Of a DNA stretch of 64,000 nt, positions 37,169-46,269 are shown piece after piece (positions within the stretch are counted from its first letter, which is position 1; the number at the start of each line of letters is the position of its first letter). The stretch lies in NCBI GenBank assembly GCA_002428965.1, contig DIYI01000007.1, forward strand, positions 1 to 64,000, given 5' to 3'. Under the pieces are notes generated by a model that worked only from the letters and a program-made list of their open reading frames with translations, was not told the origin of the DNA and searched no databases. The position numbers and the translations under genes were made by a program. Source of the DNA: Jejuia sp. UBA6058. Its GTDB lineage: Bacteria > Bacteroidota > Bacteroidia > Flavobacteriales > Flavobacteriaceae.

Positions 37169-39729
37169 TAAATTAGAGGGAAATCTTGCTTTGCTAATTG
37201 CTTTTGTAAGTAAGCATGGTTAAAATAGGTATCTGATATCGCCATAGACACATGATGCAGTATATCACTAAGTTGTGCTAATTCAGATTCTAAAGTGGCT
37301 CGCAATGTGCCATCTTCTTTTAAATTAAGAAGTTCATCTGTAGATATACTTTCAATTTTTATCAAGGCTTTTTTTATCTTTTCTTGACATACTGAAATTG
37401 TTTTAGACCCTTCAGATATTGGTAGTCTATCAATATCCTTTTTTATCCGTTTGATTTGATAAGCTAGGGATTTTGAATAGGTTTTATCCAATAGTACAAG
37501 TTTTACCACATTCTCTAAGCTTAAATAAGAACGATAACTGTAGCGATAAATATTTAGACTTTCGCTACTGCTTAACAAAGATTCTAATATTTCATACTGT
37601 ATATTGTCTTTATGATCTACTACAAGTAAGGATCGACATTTGGCTATGTTCATCATGGCTTGTTCGCTTTGTAAGCCTATAAAGTAGAGCAGCAAACCTT
37701 GATTTACTAAAATACTTTCTTCAATTAAACTCATAAATGCAATAAGCCTAGTTATAATTCTATCTAAAGATTTTGATAAATTAGTTACAGAATGACTTTT
37801 AGCATGTTTTACTTCCAACCAATGCTTTTTAATACTGTCAAATACACGCCACATATCTCTAGACCACAAACTTCTTAAGGAATAGTAGGCGTTATTAAAG
37901 CTAGAAAGTGTTTGTGCAAAACTACCCCAACGTTTATCATCGGTCATTAATGATACAATCTCATCTAAAGGGTTTTCGAGACGTTTTTGTGAATTCTTAC
38001 CAATAAAGCCAGGAAATGTAGATGTGATATTTGTAATAGATTGATACAGTATTTTTAAACTTTCAGATTCTGATGATCTGTTATTATACTGTTGTTGATT
38101 CATACGATTTAGCACCATGCGCAAATACCTTGCAGTAACCAAAGCACGGCCTAAATAACGACCTGACCAATATAAATTTTCCGCAGTATTACTAGGTAAA
38201 TCATTAATATCTGAAATAGTGAGGTTACAAAAACTACCCCAAGAGTAATTTTGCATATGATTTTGAATAGCATCAGAAACAATCCAAAAATCTTTACTTA
38301 TGCCTCCACGCTGATTGGATACAAAAAGTGTTTCTCGTTCTGCGGCAACTCTAACTAAACCACCCGACATAACACTATAACTGTCTTTATGGGCAACAGC
38401 AAAGGTTCTACACATCATTTTTCTTGGTTCTAACAAACCATTTGAAAAATTAGGAGCTGTGGAAAATGAAATTTTTTCTTGAGCCACGAATTGATATGGG
38501 GTTAATTGTATTTGCTGTTTTAGTTCATTAAGAGATTTTTCATCTAGAAACTCACAGAACACAATATTTTCTCGATTTGAACGGTCAATTCGCTTTAGAA
38601 CAAAATCTTTTAAATTGTTCAATACAAAGTTTCGTTCTTTATCCTGCCCGCACCACCATGATGCTATTTGAGGTAAAATTAAATCTTCGTTAAAGAAGTA
38701 ATTACAAATACGATTCATAAACGGGATAAGTCCTGAATTTTCTAGAATCGCGCTTCCAATAGGATTGACAATACTTACTTGTTGCTCCCTAACTACTTCT
38801 AATAATCCCGCAACGCCTAAATAAGAGTCTTCGCGTAACTCTAAGGGATCCATAAAAATATCATCTACACGCCTTAAAATAACATCTACTTGTTTCAGCT
38901 TTTTTAAGGTTTTCATCCAAAGCTTACCGTTTCGCACCACCAAATCATTCCCCATAACTAGAGGGTAACCCAAGAATGAAGCTAAATACGCATGCTCAAA
39001 GTAAGTTTCATTATGAGGGCCTGGAGTTAGAATAACAATATTAGGATTATCTTTATTTGTAGGAGCCGACTCAATAAGCATTTGATTAAACTTATAGAAA
39101 AACTGCGACGATTGCTTAACATTGATATTTTGAAAAATATTTGGTAGTACCCTATTAAGTGCTTGTCTGTTTTCTAAAGCATATCCCGTACCAGAAGGGG
39201 CTTGTGTTCTATCATTGACAACCCACATACGGCCATCTGGCCCTCGAGCTAAATCTGCCGAATAAACAAGTAGATTTTTAGCTGTTTTATATTGAATTTG
39301 ATCACACTGCCTAAGAAAACCACGATGGGCAAAAATAACATCCTGAGGTATTATACCATTTTTAATTAAATCCCGTTCGCCGTAAATGTCCTTGAGAATC
39401 AAATTTAAGAGCTCCGCACGCTGAATTAATCCTTTTTCAATTGTAGCTTCCCACTCATTCTGGTGTACCAAAAATGGAACAATGTCGAGTCCCCAAGACC
39501 TATTTAAACCATTAGGATCGTTATAAACATTATAAGTAACCCCATTTTCTTCCATTAACCAATTAAGCTCTTCTTGTTTGGTCTTTAGATTTTCAGAACC
39601 AATTCCTGAAAGATTATTTAGTAGTTGTTTCCAATTAAGGTTTAGTGATAAGTCAGATTTTAACACCTCGTCATAATTTCTAAAATCAGAAAAATAATTT
39701 TGGAATAATGTATTTGTATCACTCAACAT
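37168..39729 (-). CDS. circularly permuted ATP-grasp / alpha-E fusion protein
   Basis: The product has 853 residues. Residues about 60-500 match the circularly permuted ATP-grasp type 2 domain (formerly DUF404/DUF407): 'FLVHQNEWEATIEKGLIQRAELL', 'FAHRGFLRQCD', 'VILTPGPHNETYFEHAYLA', 'DVILRRVDDIFMDPLEL' and 'VYSADLARGPDGRMW'. From about 520 ('NTAENLYWSGRYLGRA') to the end is the all-helical alpha-E domain (DUF403). In many bacteria these are separate genes; here they are fused. ATP-grasp enzymes ligate a carboxylate to an amine. It lies between two transglutaminase-type genes, with spacings of six bases and an overlap of one. The product of the reaction is unknown. Confidence 0.88.
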   Translation of the reverse strand: MLSDTNTLFQNYFSDFRNYDEVLKSDLSLNLNWKQLLNNLSGIGSENLKTKQEELNWLMEENGVTYNVYNDPNGLNRSWGLDIVPFLVHQNEWEATIEKGLIQRAELLNLILKDIYGERDLIKNGIIPQDVIFAHRGFLRQCDQIQYKTAKNLLVYSADLARGPDGRMWVVNDRTQAPSGTGYALENRQALNRVLPNIFQNINVKQSSQFFYKFNQMLIESAPTNKDNPNIVILTPGPHNETYFEHAYLASFLGYPLVMGNDLVVRNGKLWMKTLKKLKQVDVILRRVDDIFMDPLELREDSYLGVAGLLEVVREQQVSIVNPIGSAILENSGLIPFMNRICNYFFNEDLILPQIASWWCGQDKERNFVLNNLKDFVLKRIDRSNRENIVFCEFLDEKSLNELKQQIQLTPYQFVAQEKISFSTAPNFSNGLLEPRKMMCRTFAVAHKDSYSVMSGGLVRVAAERETLFVSNQRGGISKDFWIVSDAIQNHMQNYSWGSFCNLTISDINDLPSNTAENLYWSGRYLGRALVTARYLRMVLNRMNQQQYNNRSSESESLKILYQSITNITSTFPGFIGKNSQKRLENPLDEIVSLMTDDKRWGSFAQTLSSFNNAYYSLRSLWSRDMWRVFDSIKKHWLEVKHAKSHSVTNLSKSLDRIITRLIAFMSLIEESILVNQGLLLYFIGLQSEQAMMNIAKCRSLLVVDHKDNIQYEILESLLSSSESLNIYRYSYRSYLSLENVVKLVLLDKTYSKSLAYQIKRIKKDIDRLPISEGSKTISVCQEKIKKALIKIESISTDELLNLKEDGTLRATLESELAQLSDILHHVSMAISDTYFNHAYLQKQLAKQDFPLI

Positions 39730-39735
39730 TGGGTA

Positions 39736-42700
39736 CTACTTTTTTCTTAAATCTAGTGTATTTGGAAATTCAAAGTTAATGGGTAATTCTTTTAGTTTGA
39801 ATTTTTTTGGATTATTTGCCTTTTTTATGGTTTTATATTCTTCTTTTGAAATTTTATCATTTTTATCTGGAATTACATCACCTTGGGTATGGCCAAAGCC
39901 CCAAAAACGGTTGATCCTTCTTGATTCCGCTTCAAAACTATTTACGGGATACGTTTCGTATGAGCGCCCACCTGGATGCGATACAAAATAGGTGCATCCA
40001 CCTATTGATTGGTTATTCCATGTGTCTATTAAATCAAAAACCAAAGGTGTATCTGCATCAATCGTTGGGTGCAACGCAGAATAGGGGTTCCATGCTTTAT
40101 ACCGAATACCAGCTACATATTCTCCTTTTACTCCAGTATTTTTCAAGGGCACTTTTACACCATTACAGGATACAATATAACGTTCTTCAATAAAATTTGA
40201 AATTTTAATTTGGATACGTTCCAAAGAGGAATCTACATAACGTGCTGTACCACCACCAGACATTTCTTCACCAAGAACATTCCAAGGTTCTATAGCAGCT
40301 CTAAGCTCTATTTCCATGTTATTGATCGTAGTTAAACCATGAAGTGGAAACCTAAATTCGAAAAACGGATCAAACCAATCTTCTTTAAATTCATAACCTG
40401 CTTTGTTAAGCTGTTTTACAATATCCCTTACATCATTCCGTACAAAATGTTCAATAAGAAATTTATCATGCAACTCTGTACCCCACCGAATTAAATCATG
40501 CTCGTAAGGTGATTTCCAAAACCAAGCCACTAATGTGCGTACTAACAGGTTTTGCATCAAACTCATTTGAGAATGTGGCGGCATATCAAAAGCACGTAAT
40601 TCCAAGATTCCTAATCTTCCTGAAGAAGAGTCGGGAGAGTAGAGTTTGTCTATACAGAATTCTGCACGATGTGTGTTTCCTGTTAAATCTGTTAATAAAT
40701 GACGAAATAATCTATCTGTTAACCAAAAAGGGACATCGCCATCTTTGGGGATTTTACTAAATGCGATTTCTAATTCATACAAGTTTTCCATTCTTGCTTC
40801 ATCAATGCGAGGAGCTTGACTAGTTGGACCAATAAAAGCTCCAGAAAACAAATACGATAACCCTGGATGGTGCTGCCAAAAGGTTAATAAACTTCTCAAT
40901 AAACTTGGTTTGCGTAATAACGGACTATCTGCCGGAGTTACGCCACCAAGTGTAACGTGATTTCCTCCTCCTGTGCCGGTATGCTTGCCATCAATCATAA
41001 ATTTTTCAGTACCCAATCTCGATTGTTTAGCAAGTTTGTAAAGGGTTGTTGTATTGTAGGTTAATTCCTCCCAGTTTTTGGCAGGATGCACATTTACTTC
41101 AATTACACCTGGATCTGGAGTTATTTTTAAAGACTCTAACCTATTGTCATGCGGAGGATTATAGCCTTCTAAAATAACGGGTATATTCAATTCTTTGGAT
41201 GTAGCTTCGATAGAAGCCATTAAATCCAGAAATACTTCAGCAGTATCTATTGGTGGTAAGAATAAGTGCAGCTTTCCTTCTCTAACTTCTGCACAAAGTG
41301 CAGTACGAATAAAATACTCTTCTTTGGAAGTTTCAATTTCATTATTCATGAACGCTTTATGCCGTTTTGAAACTTTTAATTTATAGTTTGGTAATGCTTT
41401 TTGTTTAGAAAATTGATCGGGCTGAATAACTGGAAATTCTTGCTGTTTTGGTTTTTGAATTAAAGAATTCAAAGGTAACCTCAGTCCAATTGGAGAATTT
41501 CCCGGAAGTAAAAAAATATGCTTTCGTCTAAACTTCCAATCACAGGTAAACCATTGCCCTTCAAAACTATTAAGTGGCAGCAAGTGTCCAACGGGCTTAG
41601 ATTTCCCTTCTTTAAGGATATCTTTTAACTTATCTTTCACAAGTAAGTTGCCATTCTCTTCAGTTGGATCTATATCTATAGGCATTTTCCCTTCTTCCCA
41701 AAGGAAATAAAAGCTGTCTTCAAAAGTAGGTTTAATGCGCTTACTTGAAATTCCTAAATAAGCGGTTAATGTTTTTAAGAATTTTTTATCTGCATTCTTC
41801 TGGAGTTTATAATCATCAGCAAATAGATCCAATAAGTTTTTAGTGTGCCAAATAGGCTTGCCATCCTTTCGCCAACATATTTCTGTAGACCATCTAGGAA
41901 GTGGTTCTCCAGGATACCATTTGCCTTGGGCTTGGTGTAAGACACCACCTTTTGCAAATTCATCATAAACTCTGGTGGATAAATCCTTCGCCAAAGCTCT
42001 TTTATGCGGTCCATCTGCGGCTGTATTCCACTCTGGAGCTTCCATATCATCTATAGAAACAAATGTTGGTTCACCTCCCATGGTTAATCTTACATCACCC
42101 TTTTCCAATTCTTCTTCTACTTTAAAACCTAGGTTGTAGATGGAGTTCCATTGTTCTTCAGTGTAGGGTTTTGTAACTCTTGGAGATTCAAAAATGCGTT
42201 TTACCGAATTATCAAAAAAGAATTCGGTTTCGCATACATCCGTCATCCCAGAAACAGGTGCTGCACTCTCAAATGACGGGGTACAAGCCAACGGAATGTG
42301 ACCTTCACCAGCTAAAAGGCCAGAAGTCGCATCAAAACCTATCCATCCTGCTCCTGGAATATAAACCTCGGCCCAAGCATGTAAATCTGTAAAATCTGCC
42401 TCGGGGCCTGAAGGACCATCAAGAGATTTTTCGTCGGCAGCTAGTTGTACTAAATATCCTGAAACAAAGCGTGTACCAAAACCTAAATGACGCATCACTT
42501 GCACGAACAACCAAGCATAATCTCTACAAGAACCATTCTTTTGTTCAAGAGTTTGCTCGCAGGACTGTACTCCTGGATCCATGCGAATATTATAATTCAA
42601 AAACTCATTTATTTTTCTGTTGATATCAATTAAAAAATAAATGGTTTGCCTTGGCGCCAGATCAATATCTTTTAAAAATGACTTTAGTAATGGGCCATTA

Positions 42701-43065
42701 TCGGTAATTTCTAAATATGGCGCCAACTCTTTTTTAATTGTATCGGTATATTCAAACGGATAGTCTTCAGCGTATTTTTCAACAAAAAAATCAAAAGGAT
42801 TTATTGTTTTCAAATCAGCTATAATCTCAACATCTATTGATAATTCCTTGGTTTTATCTGGAAACGTTAAACGTGCTAAGTAGTTTCCAAAAGGATCTTG
42901 TTGCCAATTGAAAAAATGATTTTCCGGTTTAATTTTTATAGAATATGCTTCAATTGGCGTTCTGCTATGCGGTGCTGGTCTTAATCTAAATATATGAGGA
43001 GATAGTGAGACAGAACGGTCGTATTTATAAAGCGTTTTATGAGAGATAACTACTTTTAGCGCCAT
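39736..43065 (-). CDS. transglutaminase-DUF2126 fusion protein
   Basis: The product has 1109 residues and no signal peptide. The N-terminal transglutaminase unit (1-250) has the triad Cys180 ('KNGSCRDYAWL'), His229 ('DLHAWAEVYIPGAG') and Asp245 ('WIGFDATSG'). The large C-terminal DUF2126 part (about 310-1080) includes 'VRLTMGGEPTFVS', 'HTGTGGGNHVTLGG' and 'NTHRAEFCIDKLYSPDSSSG'; by family knowledge DUF2126 belongs to predicted amide-bond ligases with a glutamine-synthetase-like core. Length is typical of this architecture. It is the first gene of a three-gene cassette with the ATP-grasp/alpha-E and small transglutaminase genes. Substrate and product are unknown. Confidence 0.88.
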   Translation of the reverse strand: MALKVVISHKTLYKYDRSVSLSPHIFRLRPAPHSRTPIEAYSIKIKPENHFFNWQQDPFGNYLARLTFPDKTKELSIDVEIIADLKTINPFDFFVEKYAEDYPFEYTDTIKKELAPYLEITDNGPLLKSFLKDIDLAPRQTIYFLIDINRKINEFLNYNIRMDPGVQSCEQTLEQKNGSCRDYAWLFVQVMRHLGFGTRFVSGYLVQLAADEKSLDGPSGPEADFTDLHAWAEVYIPGAGWIGFDATSGLLAGEGHIPLACTPSFESAAPVSGMTDVCETEFFFDNSVKRIFESPRVTKPYTEEQWNSIYNLGFKVEEELEKGDVRLTMGGEPTFVSIDDMEAPEWNTAADGPHKRALAKDLSTRVYDEFAKGGVLHQAQGKWYPGEPLPRWSTEICWRKDGKPIWHTKNLLDLFADDYKLQKNADKKFLKTLTAYLGISSKRIKPTFEDSFYFLWEEGKMPIDIDPTEENGNLLVKDKLKDILKEGKSKPVGHLLPLNSFEGQWFTCDWKFRRKHIFLLPGNSPIGLRLPLNSLIQKPKQQEFPVIQPDQFSKQKALPNYKLKVSKRHKAFMNNEIETSKEEYFIRTALCAEVREGKLHLFLPPIDTAEVFLDLMASIEATSKELNIPVILEGYNPPHDNRLESLKITPDPGVIEVNVHPAKNWEELTYNTTTLYKLAKQSRLGTEKFMIDGKHTGTGGGNHVTLGGVTPADSPLLRKPSLLRSLLTFWQHHPGLSYLFSGAFIGPTSQAPRIDEARMENLYELEIAFSKIPKDGDVPFWLTDRLFRHLLTDLTGNTHRAEFCIDKLYSPDSSSGRLGILELRAFDMPPHSQMSLMQNLLVRTLVAWFWKSPYEHDLIRWGTELHDKFLIEHFVRNDVRDIVKQLNKAGYEFKEDWFDPFFEFRFPLHGLTTINNMEIELRAAIEPWNVLGEEMSGGGTARYVDSSLERIQIKISNFIEERYIVSCNGVKVPLKNTGVKGEYVAGIRYKAWNPYSALHPTIDADTPLVFDLIDTWNNQSIGGCTYFVSHPGGRSYETYPVNSFEAESRRINRFWGFGHTQGDVIPDKNDKISKEEYKTIKKANNPKKFKLKELPINFEFPNTLDLRKK

Positions 43066-43273
43066 AAAATGTTTAATTTTTTAATTAGACAATTTAAGCG
43101 TTTTCTTTTTAGGAAAGCTAAAAAGTACATTCAAATAATTTTATTATTAACCCACTGAATTTGTGATATTAATAAAATTAATTTATCAAAACTGTAAACT
43201 TTGAAAAACCTTTGATTTCTGTAGCCTGAAATTGAATATTTTTAAAAAACGAATATCACCGAATAACCTTTGT

Positions 43274-44314
43274 TCATTCAGTGTAAACAGTATTTTCCTG
43301 TTCTGCCACGCGAATAAACGTGGTACGCTTTGTTAGTTCTTTTAGTCTCGCAGCACCAACATAGGTACAGGTGCTCCTGAGTCCACCTAAAATATCTTTT
43401 ATAGTACCCTCAACTTTACCACGATAAGGCACTTCAACAGTTTTGCCCTCACTCGCTCTATAATTAGCAACACCACCAGAGTGTTTGTCCATTGCCGTAG
43501 CAGAACTCATGCCATAAAACTTTCTATATTGCTTACCATTCTTTTCTATAATTTCACCGCCACTTTCATCATGACCAGCGAACATGCCACCAAGCATCAC
43601 AAAATCAGCGCCAGCACCAAATGCTTTAGCAACGTCACCTGGTGTGGTACAACCACCATCACTAACAATTTGTCCACCAAGTCCATGTGCTGCATCGGCG
43701 CATTCAATAATAGCAGACAGCTGAGGATAACCTACTCCTGTTTTAATACGTGTAGTACAAACCGATCCAGGTCCAATACCAACTTTAACCACATCGGCTC
43801 CTGAGAGTAATAACTCTTCAACCATTTCGCCAGTTACCACATTACCAGCAATTATAACTTTTTCAGGATAATGCTCTCTGGTCTTTTTTACAAAACCTGC
43901 AAAATATTCGGAATAGCCATTTGCCACATCAATACATATGTATTTCAATTTTGGGTTAGTTTCAATAATTTGCGCAAGTCTCAGGGCATCTTCTTTCCCA
44001 ATTCCTGTACTTATAGCAATATGGTCTTCTACGCCTTCTACTGAAGTACTAAAAAAATGAGACCATTCTTCAGAAGAATAATGTTTATGTATGGTTGTAA
44101 AAAGTTTTTCCTTTGTCAATACTGATGCCATTTCAAAGGTGCCAACAGTATCCATATTTGCAGCGATTATAGGAATACCTTGCCAAATAGTAGGGCTATG
44201 TAAAAATTTAAATTCTCTATTTAAACTTACCTCTTTTCTACTTTTAAGGGTAGAACGTTTAGGACGAATCATTACATCTTTAAATCCTAGTTTTATTTCA
44301 TATTCAATTCGCAT
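43274..44314 (-). CDS. guaC: GMP reductase
   Basis: The product has 346 residues, the size of GuaC and shorter than IMP dehydrogenase because no CBS domains are present. 'GFKDVMIRPKRSTLKSR', 'IIAANMDTVGTF', the catalytic loop 'GIGPGSVCTTRIKTGVGYPQ', 'SDGGCTTPGDVAKAFGAGAD' and 'YGMSSATAMDKHSGGVANYRASEG' all match GMP reductase. It converts GMP to IMP with NADPH, feeding purine salvage. It is divergent from the hybrid kinase gene, 121 bases apart. Confidence 0.95.
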   Translation of the reverse strand: MRIEYEIKLGFKDVMIRPKRSTLKSRKEVSLNREFKFLHSPTIWQGIPIIAANMDTVGTFEMASVLTKEKLFTTIHKHYSSEEWSHFFSTSVEGVEDHIAISTGIGKEDALRLAQIIETNPKLKYICIDVANGYSEYFAGFVKKTREHYPEKVIIAGNVVTGEMVEELLLSGADVVKVGIGPGSVCTTRIKTGVGYPQLSAIIECADAAHGLGGQIVSDGGCTTPGDVAKAFGAGADFVMLGGMFAGHDESGGEIIEKNGKQYRKFYGMSSATAMDKHSGGVANYRASEGKTVEVPYRGKVEGTIKDILGGLRSTCTYVGAARLKELTKRTTFIRVAEQENTVYTE

Positions 44315-44435
44315 TAAATCAATACTTTATAAGTTAAATAATAGCCTTACTTTTTCATTTAAAGATAAAACGATTTTTCAATTTGCAGGTATATTATTAA
44401 TATTCTTTTGTACCTTTATTTTTCCAAAAATTTAT

Positions 44436-45863
44436 ATGGCGTCTTTCCCGAAGTTTAAAGTAAGATTTGTTTTATGGGTGGTTTTTTCCGCAGTAATGTT
44501 AATATCTGTAGGAATGCTTCTTTTTTTTGGTATCAGATTTTCAAATCCTTCAGATTATAAGTTAGTTGCAGGTATAGCATTTGTTTTATTAGGTGGATTA
44601 ATTTCCATTCTTCTATATGTAATGTATTTCCGCTTGCGAGAAAAAGGTAAACAGGCTCAATTAAAGGAAAAAGTAGAGCGCTTGGAAGCTAAGCTTAAAA
44701 AGATAAAGAAGGATAAAAAGCAACCAGGTTATTTAGCTAACGTAAGCCGAGAAATTAGAATTCCTTTGAGTACTATTTCTGGAATGATACATATGTTAAA
44801 AAATACCGATTTGGATCTAGACCAAAAAGCACAAGTTGAAATTGCTGAATATTCCACGGAGTATCTATTGCAACTTGTAAATATGATACTAAACAATTCT
44901 AGTGATATCTATTCCGATTTAAAATTGGAAAATGCACCTATGGACCTCCAAGAAGACTTGGAAAAACTTTTTAAGTTATTTGAATTTCAAGCTTGGGAGA
45001 AGGGTGTCGATTTTGAGTACAAATTTGTCGGAAAGAATAAACGTGGGTTTCTACTATTAGGTGATATTTCCAAAATTCAGCAAGTATTAATAAATCTACT
45101 AAATAACGCTGTAAAATATACAAGTATAGGTAGGGTGGAAGTTACTATTGATCATACGTCGACAAATGATGATTTACAGGTGGTTTCTTTTTATGTAAAG
45201 GATACAGGTATGGGCATGAATGGATATATTCAAGACAAGGTGTATAAAACGCTGGAAGGGAAATTAAACTCCTCTGATAGTAAAGACGGTAGTTTTGGTA
45301 TAGGCCTTGCGGTGGCAAAGAGACTTGTTGGTTTAATGGGGGGAAACTTGAAATTTGAAAGTAAAGAAAACGCGGGTTCTGCTTTCTATTTTAGTTTACA
45401 ATTAAAAAAAACACTTGCGGTTATTTCGAAATCTCACGAAAGAAGTCAATTATCCTTAAGTAAGTTTGATTATAAATTTAATGTGTTGATAGCAGAAGAT
45501 AATAAAATGAACCAACGCGTTATTAAATACCTTCTAGAACAATATGGCGCAGAATGTACATTTGTAACTAATGGACTTGATGCCATAAATATTTATAAGG
45601 CTATTAACTATGACATAATTTTTATGGACATTTATATGCCTAATATTAATGGGTATGAGGCCACAAAACGGATTAAGGCAACTAAAAAATATTCAAAAAG
45701 GAATATTCCAATCATTGCTGTTTCTGCAAGTGCGTTCGATGAAGATATAAGTAAAGCTAAAGAAGCAGGAGTTGATGATTTTTTACCTAAACCAATTGAC
45801 AATGATGCGTTGCGTGATATTCTAGAGAGATATGTTCTTCTTAGCGAGGAGCACGTTTCTTAA
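44436..45863 (+). CDS. hybrid histidine kinase-receiver protein lacking the phosphoacceptor histidine
   Basis: The start chosen at 44436 gives 475 residues; the open frame extends upstream into the antisense of guaC, but the membrane helices begin here. Two transmembrane helices (about 11-33 and 44-64) are followed by a Lys/Glu-rich coiled coil (65-95). The dimerisation helix reads 'ANVSREIRIPLSTISGMIHM': the usual SHEIRTPL has Arg105 where the phosphorylated His should be. The ATPase domain is intact: N-box NLLNNAVKYT, G1 DTGMGM, G2 GSFGIGLAVAKRL. The C-terminal receiver (about 348-472) keeps its phosphorylatable Asp398 (FMDIYMP) and Lys452. It may be a phosphatase or receive phosphate from another kinase. 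Confidence 0.88.
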   Translation: MASFPKFKVRFVLWVVFSAVMLISVGMLLFFGIRFSNPSDYKLVAGIAFVLLGGLISILLYVMYFRLREKGKQAQLKEKVERLEAKLKKIKKDKKQPGYLANVSREIRIPLSTISGMIHMLKNTDLDLDQKAQVEIAEYSTEYLLQLVNMILNNSSDIYSDLKLENAPMDLQEDLEKLFKLFEFQAWEKGVDFEYKFVGKNKRGFLLLGDISKIQQVLINLLNNAVKYTSIGRVEVTIDHTSTNDDLQVVSFYVKDTGMGMNGYIQDKVYKTLEGKLNSSDSKDGSFGIGLAVAKRLVGLMGGNLKFESKENAGSAFYFSLQLKKTLAVISKSHERSQLSLSKFDYKFNVLIAEDNKMNQRVIKYLLEQYGAECTFVTNGLDAINIYKAINYDIIFMDIYMPNINGYEATKRIKATKKYSKRNIPIIAVSASAFDEDISKAKEAGVDDFLPKPIDNDALRDILERYVLLSEEHVS

Positions 45864-45870
45864 AACAACC

Positions 45871-46251
45871 TTATTTCGCAGCTATCATGCTTATTTCCAC
45901 ATTAACATCCTTGGGTAATCGCGCCACTTGAACAGTTTCTCTAGCCGGTGCTGTTTCATCATTAAAAAAGCTGCCGTATACAGTATTTATCTTAGCAAAG
46001 TCATCCATATTACTTATAAAAATTGAAGATTTTATTACATTTTCAAATGAAAATCCTGCCTCATGTAAAATAGCACTTAAGTTGTGCATTACCTGAGCGG
46101 TTTCATTTTCAATGGTATCTAAAACTAATTTACCTGTTTCAGAATTAATTGCAATTTGCCCAGAAATATAAAGTGTACCTCCATGTAAAACCGCTTGATT
46201 GTAAGGGCCTAATGGTGCTGGAGCCTTTTTTGTAGATATAATTTTTTTCAT
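45871..46251 (-). CDS. ridA: RidA family reactive intermediate/imine deaminase
   Basis: The start at the internal ATG 46251 gives 126 residues, the classic RidA length; the four-residue upstream extension is unlike the family. 'KKAPAPLGPYNQAV', 'LYISGQIAIN' and 'APARETVQVARLPKDVNVEISMIA' are RidA hallmarks, with the substrate-binding Arg104. These enzymes hydrolyse enamine/imine by-products of PLP enzymes. It ends eight bases from the convergent kinase stop and lies 18 bases downstream of lptD, probably on its transcript. Confidence 0.93.
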   Translation of the reverse strand: MKKIISTKKAPAPLGPYNQAVLHGGTLYISGQIAINSETGKLVLDTIENETAQVMHNLSAILHEAGFSFENVIKSSIFISNMDDFAKINTVYGSFFNDETAPARETVQVARLPKDVNVEISMIAAK

Positions 46252-46269
46252 AAATAAGAGCAAATATAT

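Noticed and set aside
43930..43945. Further copy of the ACATATGT palindrome as a regulatory site
   Set aside because: It lies inside the guaC coding sequence and lacks the flanking bases shared by the two polysaccharide-locus sites, so it is a chance match.
44091..44435. Long N-terminal extension of the hybrid kinase
   Set aside because: The open frame upstream of 44436 is partly the antisense of guaC and encodes no helix or domain that fits; the natural start is the ATG before the first membrane helix.
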